Origin: Candidatus Mediterraneibacter intestinigallinarum | GTDB lineage: Bacteria > Bacillota > Clostridia > Lachnospirales > Lachnospiraceae | Assembly (NCBI GenBank): GCA_019119265.1 | Contig: DWXI01000105.1 | Span: forward strand, 1 to 43,045 | DNA length: 43,045 nt | Direction of reading: 5' to 3' | Part shown: one piece after another, positions 7,969 to 15,769 of the stretch | How the letters are laid out: each line of letters starts with the position of its first letter | Position numbering within the stretch: position 1 is the first letter of the stretch | Position numbers and translations under genes: made by a program | The notes under the pieces: model-generated | Seen by the model: the letters and a program-made list of their open reading frames with translations, nothing else | The model's database searches: none | What the model was told of the DNA's origin: nothing

Positions 7969-8742
7969 CTAATGCTTCATTCTCTTTGCCATTTTACGTG
8001 TTGAACGCCGTTTCGTCCTTTTGACTTTCTGCGGCGCGCCCTCCTGGATCGGAATGGAAGTCAGCACATTCAGGCCCAGATAATTTTCCACATCATCCGG
8101 AGTTTTGATCGTGTCATCCAGTATATAGATCAGTACAAGTATACCGACCGCCAGCACAATACCAAGCATTCCGCCAATGGCCGTGTTCCTCATCACAGAC
8201 GGGGAAGACGGGCTCTGCGGCAGGTTTGCCTCTTCAATCGTGTTTACCGCTTCGATATCCATGATTTCCTTGATCTTGGTACTTGCTGATTCCCTCAGGG
8301 CGTCGGCTATTTCCCGCGCCAATTCGGGATCTTCGTTTTCTACCTGTATCGTCAGGATACGGGTATTCTCTGTATTTGTTGTGGTAATCATACCGCTGAG
8401 ATCGTCGGTGGTCATTTCCAGATTAAGCACCGATATAACTTCTTCAAGCACAGTACGGCTCTTGATGAGCTCCATGTAATCCTGTGTCAGCTGAGTTCCT
8501 GTCTGCAGATCGCTTGACGTCACGCCTGCAGTTCCGTCTGACCTGTTCAAGACATACATACTGGTCGATGATGTGTACTTAGGAGTAATAAACAGCTGGG
8601 TTCCTGCAAAAGCCGCCAGGGCTGTGAGGATTCCCACCAGTATGATGATGTGTATCTTGCCTAACAGCACGCTGAACAGTTCTGTCAGATCAATAGTTAT
8701 TTCATCATTTTCAAAATCACGTGTTGCTCTGTCCTGATTCAT
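7969..8742 (-). CDS. cpsC: Wzz/CpsC chain-length determinant and kinase activator
   Basis: This 257-aa membrane protein has two transmembrane helices, at about residues 33-53 and 185-210, enclosing an extracellular domain. The second helix is preceded by the proline-rich PQSPSSPS typical of Wzz proteins. A basic cytoplasmic tail (KRTKRRSTRKMAKRMK) follows, which in CpsC homologues contacts and activates the BY-kinase. Its start overlaps the end of the phosphatase gene by 26 bp, suggesting translational coupling. Confidence 0.92.
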   Translation of the reverse strand: MNQDRATRDFENDEITIDLTELFSVLLGKIHIIILVGILTALAAFAGTQLFITPKYTSSTSMYVLNRSDGTAGVTSSDLQTGTQLTQDYMELIKSRTVLEEVISVLNLEMTTDDLSGMITTTNTENTRILTIQVENEDPELAREIADALRESASTKIKEIMDIEAVNTIEEANLPQSPSSPSVMRNTAIGGMLGIVLAVGILVLIYILDDTIKTPDDVENYLGLNVLTSIPIQEGAPQKVKRTKRRSTRKMAKRMKH

Positions 8743-9466
8743 CTTTCTTCTTTTTCCTCAGCATGATTCTCGCATTGCTGAAGAATATCCTCCTCGCATA
8801 TTCTTCTCCATATTTTTTTTCTACATATTCGGCTGCCTTGCGCATACGCGGCGGGCGGCCTTTTGGACTATGAGCATCTGTTCCTACACAGAACACCAGC
8901 CGGTGTTCCAAAAGCTGCTTTACGAATCGCTTCATCTTCCAACCGTTTTCTCCGGTAATGCTGTCTGCATTTACCTGGATCCGAACTCCCATGTGCTTGA
9001 GATGTTCAGCATTGCCGATATCCTTGTACATACACGGATATCTCTCGATATGCGCCAGTATCACTTCGTACCCTTTCATCTGTATCTGCTGGATACACTG
9101 ACAGATATAATCAAAAGTGTCCGAATGAGAGAATTCTACCAGCACAAATCTCGTTTTGTTCATTGTAAGTATCTTGCCTGCCCGGAGTCTGTCCGGGATG
9201 TCTTGTCCGAAATATATCTCTGTTCCGAGATATACTCTGAGCTTGTCGCTGATCTTTGCCGCTTCTTCGCGGGCGACCTTCAATTGCTTTCTCAGCTCAC
9301 GCGGGGGTTTTCTCCCTCGCTGCGGGTGGTGATGGGGAGTTGCTATTATATAGCGGATCCCTTCATCATATGCCATCTGGAGCATCTGCCTCATATCGTC
9401 TATGCTCTGCGCTCCGTCATCCACATCGGCGAGCACGTGGCAATGTGTGTCAACAATTCGTTCCAT
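8717..9466 (-). CDS. cpsB: PHP-family protein tyrosine phosphatase (CpsB/CapC/YwqE type)
   Basis: This 249-aa protein starts with the PHP metal-binding motif DTHCHVLADVDDG and keeps further metal ligands in ATPHHHPQ, AHIERYP and GTDAHSPKGRPP. The family is a manganese-dependent phosphatase that removes phosphate from the tyrosine cluster of the partner BY-kinase. It is the first gene of the capsule operon. The ATG has AGGAG seven bases upstream and lies about 90 nt downstream of a consensus promoter. The C-terminus is lysine-rich (RKKKKDES). Confidence 0.93.
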   Translation of the reverse strand: MERIVDTHCHVLADVDDGAQSIDDMRQMLQMAYDEGIRYIIATPHHHPQRGRKPPRELRKQLKVAREEAAKISDKLRVYLGTEIYFGQDIPDRLRAGKILTMNKTRFVLVEFSHSDTFDYICQCIQQIQMKGYEVILAHIERYPCMYKDIGNAEHLKHMGVRIQVNADSITGENGWKMKRFVKQLLEHRLVFCVGTDAHSPKGRPPRMRKAAEYVEKKYGEEYARRIFFSNARIMLRKKKKDESGQSNT

Positions 9467-9560
9467 TCACATTCTCCTGACATTTATATAAATCGTTCCA
9501 TCGGTATAGATTACACGATTTTTCAAACTTTTTCAAGCTATATATGCATTCTCCTTTAAT

Positions 9561-9589
9561 AATATACGCTGAGATATTACATTTGTCAA
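9561..9589 (-). promoter_or_regulatory. Sigma-70 promoter of the capsule operon
   Basis: On the minus strand TTGACA (9589-9584) is separated by exactly 17 bases from TATATT (9566-9561). It predicts a leader of about 90 nt before cpsB. An 11-base G run lies nine bases upstream of the -35 box. Confidence 0.8.
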
Positions 9590-9598
9590 CAATTTTTA

Positions 9599-9609
9599 CC
9601 CCCCCCCCC
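9599..9609 (-). repeat. Homopolymeric G run (11 G) at the capsule promoter
   Basis: The plus strand shows eleven consecutive C, read as G on the operon strand, at roughly -45 to -55 relative to the predicted start. Such runs are prone to slipped-strand length change. No other homopolymer of this length was noticed in the window. Confidence 0.85.
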
Positions 9610-9656
9610 GGTATATTGGGAATATGTTACATAACTGGATAAACAGCCTTATTTTC

Positions 9657-10820
9657 TCATAATCTGGATTTAAAATCTTCATATCCGAACGTACGTATGA
9701 TCTCACATGTTCCATCTTCCCGCTCCAATGCTATATCCGGGAGCCGCATTCCGTTAAATGTGTTGTTTTTTACCATCGTATAAATGGCCATATCCTGGAA
9801 CTCCAGCCGCTCTTTGTATACCAGGGGATGGTCGAAGGCATAGTCGCCGATCACGTCTCCCGCCAGGCATGTAGGCCCGGCCAGCCGGTATGTATACGGG
9901 AGCGCCCTGCTGCCCGGTTCCCCTGCATTTTTCAGTGGCGGACGGTAAGGCATCTCCAGCACATCCGGCATATGGCAGGCGGCGGATGCGTCCAGGATTG
10001 CTGTTTTCATTTTATTATCCACAATCTCCAGTACTTCCGTGATCAATTCTCCTGCGTTAAGGGCTACAGCTTCGCCCGGTTCCAGATAAACTTCCACGCC
10101 ATATGTCTCCGACACATGGCGGATACATTTCTTCAGCAGTTCCAGATCGTATCCTTCCCTGGTGACATGGTGCCCTCCTCCGAAGTTCACCCATTTCATC
10201 TGCGACAGCCACCGGCCAAACTTTTCCTCAACGACCTTCAAAGTCGTTTCCAGCGCATCTGCATCCTGCTCGCAAAGAGTATGGAAATGCAGTCCGTCCA
10301 GATCCAGGATCTCATCCTCTGCCAGATCCTGCTCGAATCTCTCCAGAGTAGTTCCCAGCCGGGAATACGGCGCGCAGGGATCATAGATAGCATGTCCTTC
10401 CTGAGTGGAACACTCTGGATTGATGCGCAGACCCATGCCCTTTTCACATCCGGTTTCAGCTGCATACTCCCTGACCTGATCCTTATACCTGCGGAACTGG
10501 GCCGGGGAATTAAAAATGATGTGATCGCACATTCGCAGGATTTCAGGCATCTCTTCCTCTTTATATGCAGGTGAGAAAATATGGTTCTCCTTCCCCATCT
10601 CCTCATATCCCAGCCTCGCCTCATACAGCCCGCTGGCTGTCGTTCCGTCCAGATATTCCCCGATCAGAGGATACACCCTGTACATGGAGAATGCCTTCTG
10701 GGCCAGCAGGATATGACATCCCGTCTCCTCCCGGAGATTTTTTAATATCTCAAGATTCTCCCTTAACTTTCTCTCCCGTATTACATAACAGGGAGTTCTC
10801 AGATCATTTCTCCTGAGCAC
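9657..10820 (-). CDS. nspC: Carboxynorspermidine/carboxyspermidine decarboxylase
   Basis: This 387-aa PLP enzyme is of the alanine-racemase fold (fold type III). The cofactor lysine is in LLAQKAFS (about residue 42), and the C-terminal half has LEPGEAVALNAGE, with the phosphate-binding glycines. It decarboxylates carboxyspermidine to spermidine, or carboxynorspermidine to norspermidine. The start appears to be GTG with GGAG upstream. It is the last gene of the polyamine operon, 13 bp after its partner dehydrogenase. I see no terminator between its stop and the capsule promoter, so some polyamine transcription could enter the capsule operon. Confidence 0.92.
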   Translation of the reverse strand: MLRRNDLRTPCYVIRERKLRENLEILKNLREETGCHILLAQKAFSMYRVYPLIGEYLDGTTASGLYEARLGYEEMGKENHIFSPAYKEEEMPEILRMCDHIIFNSPAQFRRYKDQVREYAAETGCEKGMGLRINPECSTQEGHAIYDPCAPYSRLGTTLERFEQDLAEDEILDLDGLHFHTLCEQDADALETTLKVVEEKFGRWLSQMKWVNFGGGHHVTREGYDLELLKKCIRHVSETYGVEVYLEPGEAVALNAGELITEVLEIVDNKMKTAILDASAACHMPDVLEMPYRPPLKNAGEPGSRALPYTYRLAGPTCLAGDVIGDYAFDHPLVYKERLEFQDMAIYTMVKNNTFNGMRLPDIALEREDGTCEIIRTFGYEDFKSRL

Positions 10821-10833
10821 CTCTGTCTCCTTT

Positions 10834-12036
10834 CTACTCTACCAGTTCCGGGTCTTCACTGATCTTCCACGGCAGCCCCCATTTATTCAGGGCGTCCATA
10901 AACGGATCCGGATCGAATTCTTCCATATTATATACGCCAGGTTTCTTCCATGTTCCGGTCATCACCATCATAGCTCCGATCATCGCGGGAACTCCTGTCG
11001 TATAAGCAACAGCCTGAGATCCTACTTCCCTGTAGCACTCCTGATGGTCGCATGTATTATATATGTAGAGTTTCTTTTCCTGTCCGTCTTTCTTTCCTAT
11101 GAAAATGCATCCGATATTTGTCTTTCCCTTTGTTCTCGGGCCAAGCGACGACGGATCCGGCAGCACTGCTTTGAGGAACTGCAGCGGCACGATTTCACGT
11201 CCTTCATACATGATCGGTTCTATAGAAGTCATCCCCACGTCTTCCAGACAGCGCAGGTGGGTAAGATAACTCTCTCCGAATGTCATGAAGAAACGGATCC
11301 GTTTTATCCCCGGGATATTGAGCGCCAGAGACTCAATCTCCTCATGGTGGAGCAGGTACATGTCTTTTTCTCCGATCTCCGGGAAATTATAGACCCGCTT
11401 GATCTCCATGGGCTCTGTTTCCACCCAGTGTCCGTCTTCCCAGTAGGATCCTTTGGCGGAGACTTCCCGGATATTGATCTCCGGGTTGAAATTTGTCGCA
11501 AAAGGATAGCCGTGGTCTCCTGCATTGCAGTCCAGGATATCGATATAATTTATCTCATCAAAGTAGTGCTTCAGGGCATAAGCAGAAAACACGCTCGTAA
11601 CTCCCGGATCGAAGCCGCTTCCCAGCAGCGCCGTAAGACCGGCTTTTTCATATTTTTCTCTGTAGGCCCACTGCCATTTGTACTCAAACTTGGCCGTATC
11701 CTCCGGCTCATAATTAGCCGTATCTATATAATGTACTCCTGCCTCCAGACAGGCATCCATAATTGTCAGATCCTGATAGGGCAGCGCCAGATTCAGGACT
11801 ACCTCCGGCTTCTCCTTTCTGATCAGTGCTGTCAGTTCGTCTACATGATCTGCATCTACCTGCGCGGTGGTGATCTTCGTCTTTGTCGTATCCTGCAGTT
11901 TCTCTTTCAGCGCGTCGCACTTTGAGACAGTCCTGCTGGCAATGCACAGCTCTGAAAACACCTCGCTGTTCTGACAGATTTTATGAATTGCTACACTGGC
12001 CACGCCTCCGCAGCCGATTACCATTACTTTTCCCAT
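10834..12036 (-). CDS. Carboxynorspermidine/carboxyspermidine dehydrogenase (saccharopine dehydrogenase family)
   Basis: This 400-aa enzyme has an N-terminal Rossmann fold (VMVIGCGGVASVAIHK) and the family's NLALPYQD and GFDPGVTSVF segments. It condenses aspartate semialdehyde with a diamine (putrescine or 1,3-diaminopropane) and reduces the imine with NADPH to the carboxy-polyamine. Its product feeds the decarboxylase encoded immediately downstream. It follows speB with a 22-bp gap and has AAAGGAGC upstream of the ATG. Confidence 0.9.
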   Translation of the reverse strand: MGKVMVIGCGGVASVAIHKICQNSEVFSELCIASRTVSKCDALKEKLQDTTKTKITTAQVDADHVDELTALIRKEKPEVVLNLALPYQDLTIMDACLEAGVHYIDTANYEPEDTAKFEYKWQWAYREKYEKAGLTALLGSGFDPGVTSVFSAYALKHYFDEINYIDILDCNAGDHGYPFATNFNPEINIREVSAKGSYWEDGHWVETEPMEIKRVYNFPEIGEKDMYLLHHEEIESLALNIPGIKRIRFFMTFGESYLTHLRCLEDVGMTSIEPIMYEGREIVPLQFLKAVLPDPSSLGPRTKGKTNIGCIFIGKKDGQEKKLYIYNTCDHQECYREVGSQAVAYTTGVPAMIGAMMVMTGTWKKPGVYNMEEFDPDPFMDALNKWGLPWKISEDPELVE

Positions 12037-12058
12037 GATGAAAGCTCCTTTCTTTTGT

Positions 12059-12946
12059 TTACTTGTTTATACGACTGGCTATTGCGATCAGCATCTCCCT
12101 GATGATCTTGCATGCCACTGCCGTTGACGCCCCTGTCGGATCGCAGGGCGGGCATAATTCATTGACGTCGCACCCGATAAGATTTACCTTCTCACATACC
12201 TTCGTCACACTTCTCATAACCGTCAGAAAATCTGTTCCCCCCGGTTCCGGCGTTCCTGTTCCCGGAAATACAGAAGGATCCATCACATCCAGATCCACTG
12301 TAAAATACACCGGCGCATCCCCGATCTTCTCAATTGTGTCCTCCAGGCCATCCAATGTAAACGGGTGAAAATCTGTATGTCCTGCCCGCGCCCACTGAAA
12401 TTCCTCCTTTTCACCAGAACGGATACCGAACTGGTGGATCCTGCCGTCCGCTTTATTTCCGGACTCTTCCAGCACTTCCCAGCAGCGGCGGATCACGCAG
12501 GCGTGTGAAAGCCGAACGCCAAGATAATCCTGCCTCAGATCAGTATGCGCGTCAAAATGTATGATATGAAGATCCGGATACTTTTCTGCGACTGCCCGCA
12601 GGCTGCCCAGCGTCACCAGATGTTCCCCTCCGATCATAAACGGAATCTTTCCGTCCTGAACGATCTCTGCGACGCACGACTCGATCTGATCCAGCGCCAT
12701 CTCCGGGCTTCCGACGGCCATTTCAAGGTCGCCGCAGTCATATATGATATTCTCCGGCAGCTCTTTGTCCTGATAAGGACTGTATATCTCCAGCCCGTAA
12801 GAATCATTTCTCACTGCCTGTCCTGCGAACCTGGTTCCCGGACGAAAGGATGTGGTGGAGTCAAAGGGAGCTCCGAATAAGACAACTTGAGCCTCCTCAT
12901 ACTCAGCATCACATCCGATAAAGTTTACTGTATTCTTCCACATCAT
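12059..12946 (-). CDS. speB: Agmatinase (ureohydrolase family)
   Basis: I shortened the track ORF. The first 35 residues of the listed frame overlap speE, and the better start is the ATG at 12946, giving ATGA coupling with the speE stop and GGAG just upstream. The resulting 295-aa protein has the arginase/agmatinase metal sites GGEH, HFDAHTD and TVDLDVMDPSVFPGTG. It hydrolyses agmatine to putrescine and urea, following arginine decarboxylation by the first enzyme of the operon. An aminopropylagmatine ureohydrolase role is a real alternative, because an aminopropyltransferase is encoded immediately upstream. Confidence 0.88.
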   Translation of the reverse strand: MMWKNTVNFIGCDAEYEEAQVVLFGAPFDSTTSFRPGTRFAGQAVRNDSYGLEIYSPYQDKELPENIIYDCGDLEMAVGSPEMALDQIESCVAEIVQDGKIPFMIGGEHLVTLGSLRAVAEKYPDLHIIHFDAHTDLRQDYLGVRLSHACVIRRCWEVLEESGNKADGRIHQFGIRSGEKEEFQWARAGHTDFHPFTLDGLEDTIEKIGDAPVYFTVDLDVMDPSVFPGTGTPEPGGTDFLTVMRSVTKVCEKVNLIGCDVNELCPPCDPTGASTAVACKIIREMLIAIASRINK

Positions 12947-13797
12947 CTCTCCACATCCTCCAGCAAAGCCTCCACGTAAGCCGGCAGCGCAAATACTCCG
13001 GCGTGGAGCCTGGGCTCGTAATATTTTGTATGTATCCCTTTCAGCTTCCATCCCACTTTGTCCAGATCATCCAGCGGGTGATATTTCTTCGAGGCGAACC
13101 CGAACAGCCAGTGGCCCGACGGATAGGAAGGAATATGCGCCTGGTAAACCCGGCAGATCGGGAATGTTTCCAGAATCCTTTTGTGCATCCGCTGGCACTG
13201 AAAGGCTTCTTCCGTATAGAACGGACTTTCATTCTGATTGATCATAATACCGTCCTCGTGAAGCGCGTTATAGCAATTCCCGTAAAATTCTTTTGTAAAC
13301 AAGCCCTCGCCCGCGCCAAAAGGATTGGGAGAGTCTATAATAATCAGATCGTAGGCGTCTCCCTTGGACCGGATAAACCTGAGTCCGTCCTCGTGGAAAA
13401 TATTGACTCTGTCATCTGTAAGGCTGTTGGCGATCTCCGGGATGTATTTCCGGCACACCTCTACAAGAAGGGGATCCGGCTCCACCACGTCGATCGTTTC
13501 TATCGTGTCATATTTAATCAGCTCTCTGACGACTCCTCCGTCGCCTCCTCCTACCACCAGCACCCTCTTCACATCAGGATGGACAGCCATGGGCACGTGG
13601 GTGATCATCTCGTGATAGATAAATTCATCCCGTTCCGTGAGCATCAGGTCCCCATCCACCACAAGAATCTTCCCGAAGTCTTTCGACTCAAGTACGTCAA
13701 TCCTCTGGATATCGCTCTGGGCACTGAAGAGCTGTTCTTCAATGCGGATGGACAACTTCACACCGTCCGTATGTATATCCGAAAACCACATTTCCAT
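12943..13797 (-). CDS. speE: Spermidine synthase-like aminopropyltransferase
   Basis: This 284-aa protein has a small N-terminal beta domain and a Rossmann methyltransferase-like core. The nucleotide site reads VVGGGDGGVVRELIKY, with the acidic VVEPDPLL strand. The usual catalytic block DSSDP-GPAEGLF appears here as DSPNPFGAGEGLF. The first aspartate is kept but the second acidic residue is asparagine. The family transfers an aminopropyl group from decarboxylated S-adenosylmethionine to an amine. No speD is in this window. It sits between speA and speB, with GGAGGG upstream and ATGA coupling downstream, so the acceptor may be putrescine or agmatine. Confidence 0.87.
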   Translation of the reverse strand: MEMWFSDIHTDGVKLSIRIEEQLFSAQSDIQRIDVLESKDFGKILVVDGDLMLTERDEFIYHEMITHVPMAVHPDVKRVLVVGGGDGGVVRELIKYDTIETIDVVEPDPLLVEVCRKYIPEIANSLTDDRVNIFHEDGLRFIRSKGDAYDLIIIDSPNPFGAGEGLFTKEFYGNCYNALHEDGIMINQNESPFYTEEAFQCQRMHKRILETFPICRVYQAHIPSYPSGHWLFGFASKKYHPLDDLDKVGWKLKGIHTKYYEPRLHAGVFALPAYVEALLEDVER

Positions 13798-13854
13798 ACG
13801 GTTTCTCCCTCCTTTTTCACAAATGTATGATTTCTCTTCAAATGTATTTCCTCT

Positions 13855-15309
13855 CTATCTTTCCGTCAGTACGTTCAGCCGCTCGATCCGCTCATCTTCC
13901 GGTCCGGTCATGGAGCATCCTTTTTCTTTCGCATAGACAATATAATTGATGATCTCATCCGTGATCTCCTCTCCCGGAGCCAGTACCGGTATTCCCGGCG
14001 GATAGCACATGACGAATTCGGAGCAGATCCTGCCTCTCGTCTCCTCCAGCGGCAGCGATTCTTTCTCCGCGTAAAAGGAATCCTGCGGCGTCATGACGAC
14101 TTTCGGTGCAATGTATTCCTGAGAGAGCATTCCTGTCTTGTCTTTCTTATATCTCCGCTTCAGATCCGCAAGGGCAGTCACCAGACGTTCCACTTCCCGC
14201 TTCCTGTCCCCGATTGAAAGGTAGGCCAGTATATTTCCAAGATCTCCAAACTCAATCTGAATATCATACTCGTCTCTCAGGATGTCGTAGACCTCGATTC
14301 CTGCCAGCCCGATATCCAATGTATGGATTGAAAGCTTCGTCGGGTCGAAATCGAAAATACTGTCGCTGTTGACCATTTCTCTGCCAAATGCGTAGTAATC
14401 CCCGATCTGGTTGATCTCTTTTCTCGCGTATTCCGCCAGTTCCGTTACCGCCGCAAACGCCGCCTCGCCCCTGAGCGCCAGATTTCTCCTGGAAATATCC
14501 AGACTGGATAAGAGCAGGTAGGATCCGCTGGTCGTCTGTGTCAGGTTGATGATCTGACGGATATATCCGGGATGCATCCCTTCCCCGATCAGAAGAAAAG
14601 AACTCTGGGTCAGGCTTCCGCCGGACTTGTGCATACTGACAGAGGCAATATCCGCTCCCGCTTCCATAGCAGAGACAGGAAGGTCCTTTCCGAAATAAAA
14701 GTGTGTTCCATGAGCCTCATCCGCCAGAACTTTCATGCCCTTTTCATGCGCCATCTTCACGATTTCTTTCAGATCAGAACAGACTCCGTAATAGGTCGGA
14801 TTGTTGACGAACACCGCAACTGCATCCGGATTCTCCTCAATGGCACGCTCCACGTCAGCACGCTTCATCCCCAGTGAGATTCCCAGCCGCTGATCCACAT
14901 CCGGATTTACATAAATCGGCTTCGCACCGCAGAGCACCATGGCATTGATCGCGCTTCTGTGTACATTTCTCGGAAGGATTATCTTATCCCCTTTCTTGCA
15001 GCAGGAAAGGATCATCGTCTGCACTGCCGACGTCGTTCCTCCCACCATCAGAAATGCGTGTTCCGCTCCGAAAGCATCGGCAGCCAGCTCCTCGGCCTCC
15101 TTGATCACGGATACCGGGTGGCATAGATTGTCCAGGGGTTTCATAGAATTCACATCAATACTGACACATCGTTCTCCAAGGAGCTCCACCAGCTCCGGAT
15201 TTCCTCTCCCATGTTTATGCCCCGGCACGTCAAAAGGAACGACCCTGTTCCGCCGGAAACGTTCCAGCGCCTCGTAAATAGGCGCTCTCTTCTGTGATGA
15301 TCTCTCCAT
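13855..15309 (-). CDS. speA: Arginine (Orn/Lys/Arg) decarboxylase, fold type I
   Basis: I use the ATG at 15309, which has GGAGGT seven bases upstream. The twelve extra codons in the track lie in the leader. The 484-aa protein has a core starting FDVPGHKHGRGNP, the PLP aspartate in VLADEAHGTHFYF and the cofactor lysine in SMHKSGGSLTQ near residue 229. The C-terminal domain includes CYPPGIPVLAPGE. It lacks the N-terminal wing of enterobacterial inducible enzymes, like B. subtilis SpeA. Agmatinase downstream argues for arginine as substrate. It is the first gene of the operon. Confidence 0.9.
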   Translation of the reverse strand: MERSSQKRAPIYEALERFRRNRVVPFDVPGHKHGRGNPELVELLGERCVSIDVNSMKPLDNLCHPVSVIKEAEELAADAFGAEHAFLMVGGTTSAVQTMILSCCKKGDKIILPRNVHRSAINAMVLCGAKPIYVNPDVDQRLGISLGMKRADVERAIEENPDAVAVFVNNPTYYGVCSDLKEIVKMAHEKGMKVLADEAHGTHFYFGKDLPVSAMEAGADIASVSMHKSGGSLTQSSFLLIGEGMHPGYIRQIINLTQTTSGSYLLLSSLDISRRNLALRGEAAFAAVTELAEYARKEINQIGDYYAFGREMVNSDSIFDFDPTKLSIHTLDIGLAGIEVYDILRDEYDIQIEFGDLGNILAYLSIGDRKREVERLVTALADLKRRYKKDKTGMLSQEYIAPKVVMTPQDSFYAEKESLPLEETRGRICSEFVMCYPPGIPVLAPGEEITDEIINYIVYAKEKGCSMTGPEDERIERLNVLTER

Positions 15310-15339
15310 CTTAAACCTCCGCTTGTATAATTGCGGCGT

Positions 15340-15446
15340 GTGCATCCGGCTGCCATATTAATGAAAAAATAATAGTTCAGCACGCGCCATTCGCAAAGCC
15401 GCACTATTGCAACAAAACAGGCCGGATGCACGTTGCACCCAGCCTG
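15340..15446 (-). promoter_or_regulatory. speA leader with terminator-like hairpin and competing downstream segment
   Basis: On the minus strand CAGGCTGGGTGCA pairs with TGCATCCGGCCTG and is followed by TTTTGTT (15446-15411), a credible attenuator about 100 nt before speA. The 3' arm contains GTGCATCCGGC. Its exact 11-base complement GCCGGATGCAC recurs at 15350-15340, just upstream of the speA ribosome binding site. The two pairings exclude each other, as in attenuation or riboswitch leaders. I do not recognise a known riboswitch class. Confidence 0.5.
15369..15406 (+). repeat. Degenerate fragment of the 165-bp repeat, copy C
   Basis: AGTTCAGCACGCGCCATTCG and the following AAAGCCGCACT match the left arm of copy B with few changes. 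The rest of the element is missing. It lies within the speA leader, between the two pairing segments. Confidence 0.6.
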
Positions 15447-15624
15447 TGTGATATCGCGTTATGATCCTGTGCCTCCCGTCAGAGAGGTTATTTTGATTTA
15501 CAGATATAACAGATATTGGACGTAGAGTCTATATAGCAAATATTTTTACTTTTACTACTCTTATTGACCGTTTCACAAGTTGTGTATGCAGATCGTGCAC
15601 ACCGCGGTTATAAAGTAACCAACT

Positions 15625-15653
15625 TATAAAATTTGAGCTTCTAACTCAATCAA
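15625..15653 (-). promoter_or_regulatory. Candidate speA-operon promoter
   Basis: On the minus strand TTGATT (15653-15648), a 17-base spacer and TTTATA (15630-15625) form a moderate sigma-70 match. It would give a leader of about 300 nt, in keeping with the structured leader. The remaining sequence from 15447 to 15769 shows no gene, only a CCATAC/GTATGG hairpin at 15712-15727. Confidence 0.4.
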
Positions 15654-15769
15654 TAATGCAGCTTTCCGCCGCGTAAAATATTTGCATGGAGAACGTACCA
15701 TATATCTGCTTTCCATACAAAGGTATGGTAACACAGAATAATAGTGAATTCAAGAAATTTCTTTTTCAT

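Noticed and set aside
11044-11925. 293-aa plus-strand ORF
   Set aside because: It is antisense to the saccharopine-dehydrogenase-family gene and has a low-complexity, cysteine- and histidine-rich composition.
13003-13830. 275-aa plus-strand ORF
   Set aside because: It is antisense to speE, with no start signal or family match.
15712-15727. Terminator after the CapA-family gene
   Set aside because: CCATAC/GTATGG makes only a six-base-pair stem and no T run follows on the minus strand.
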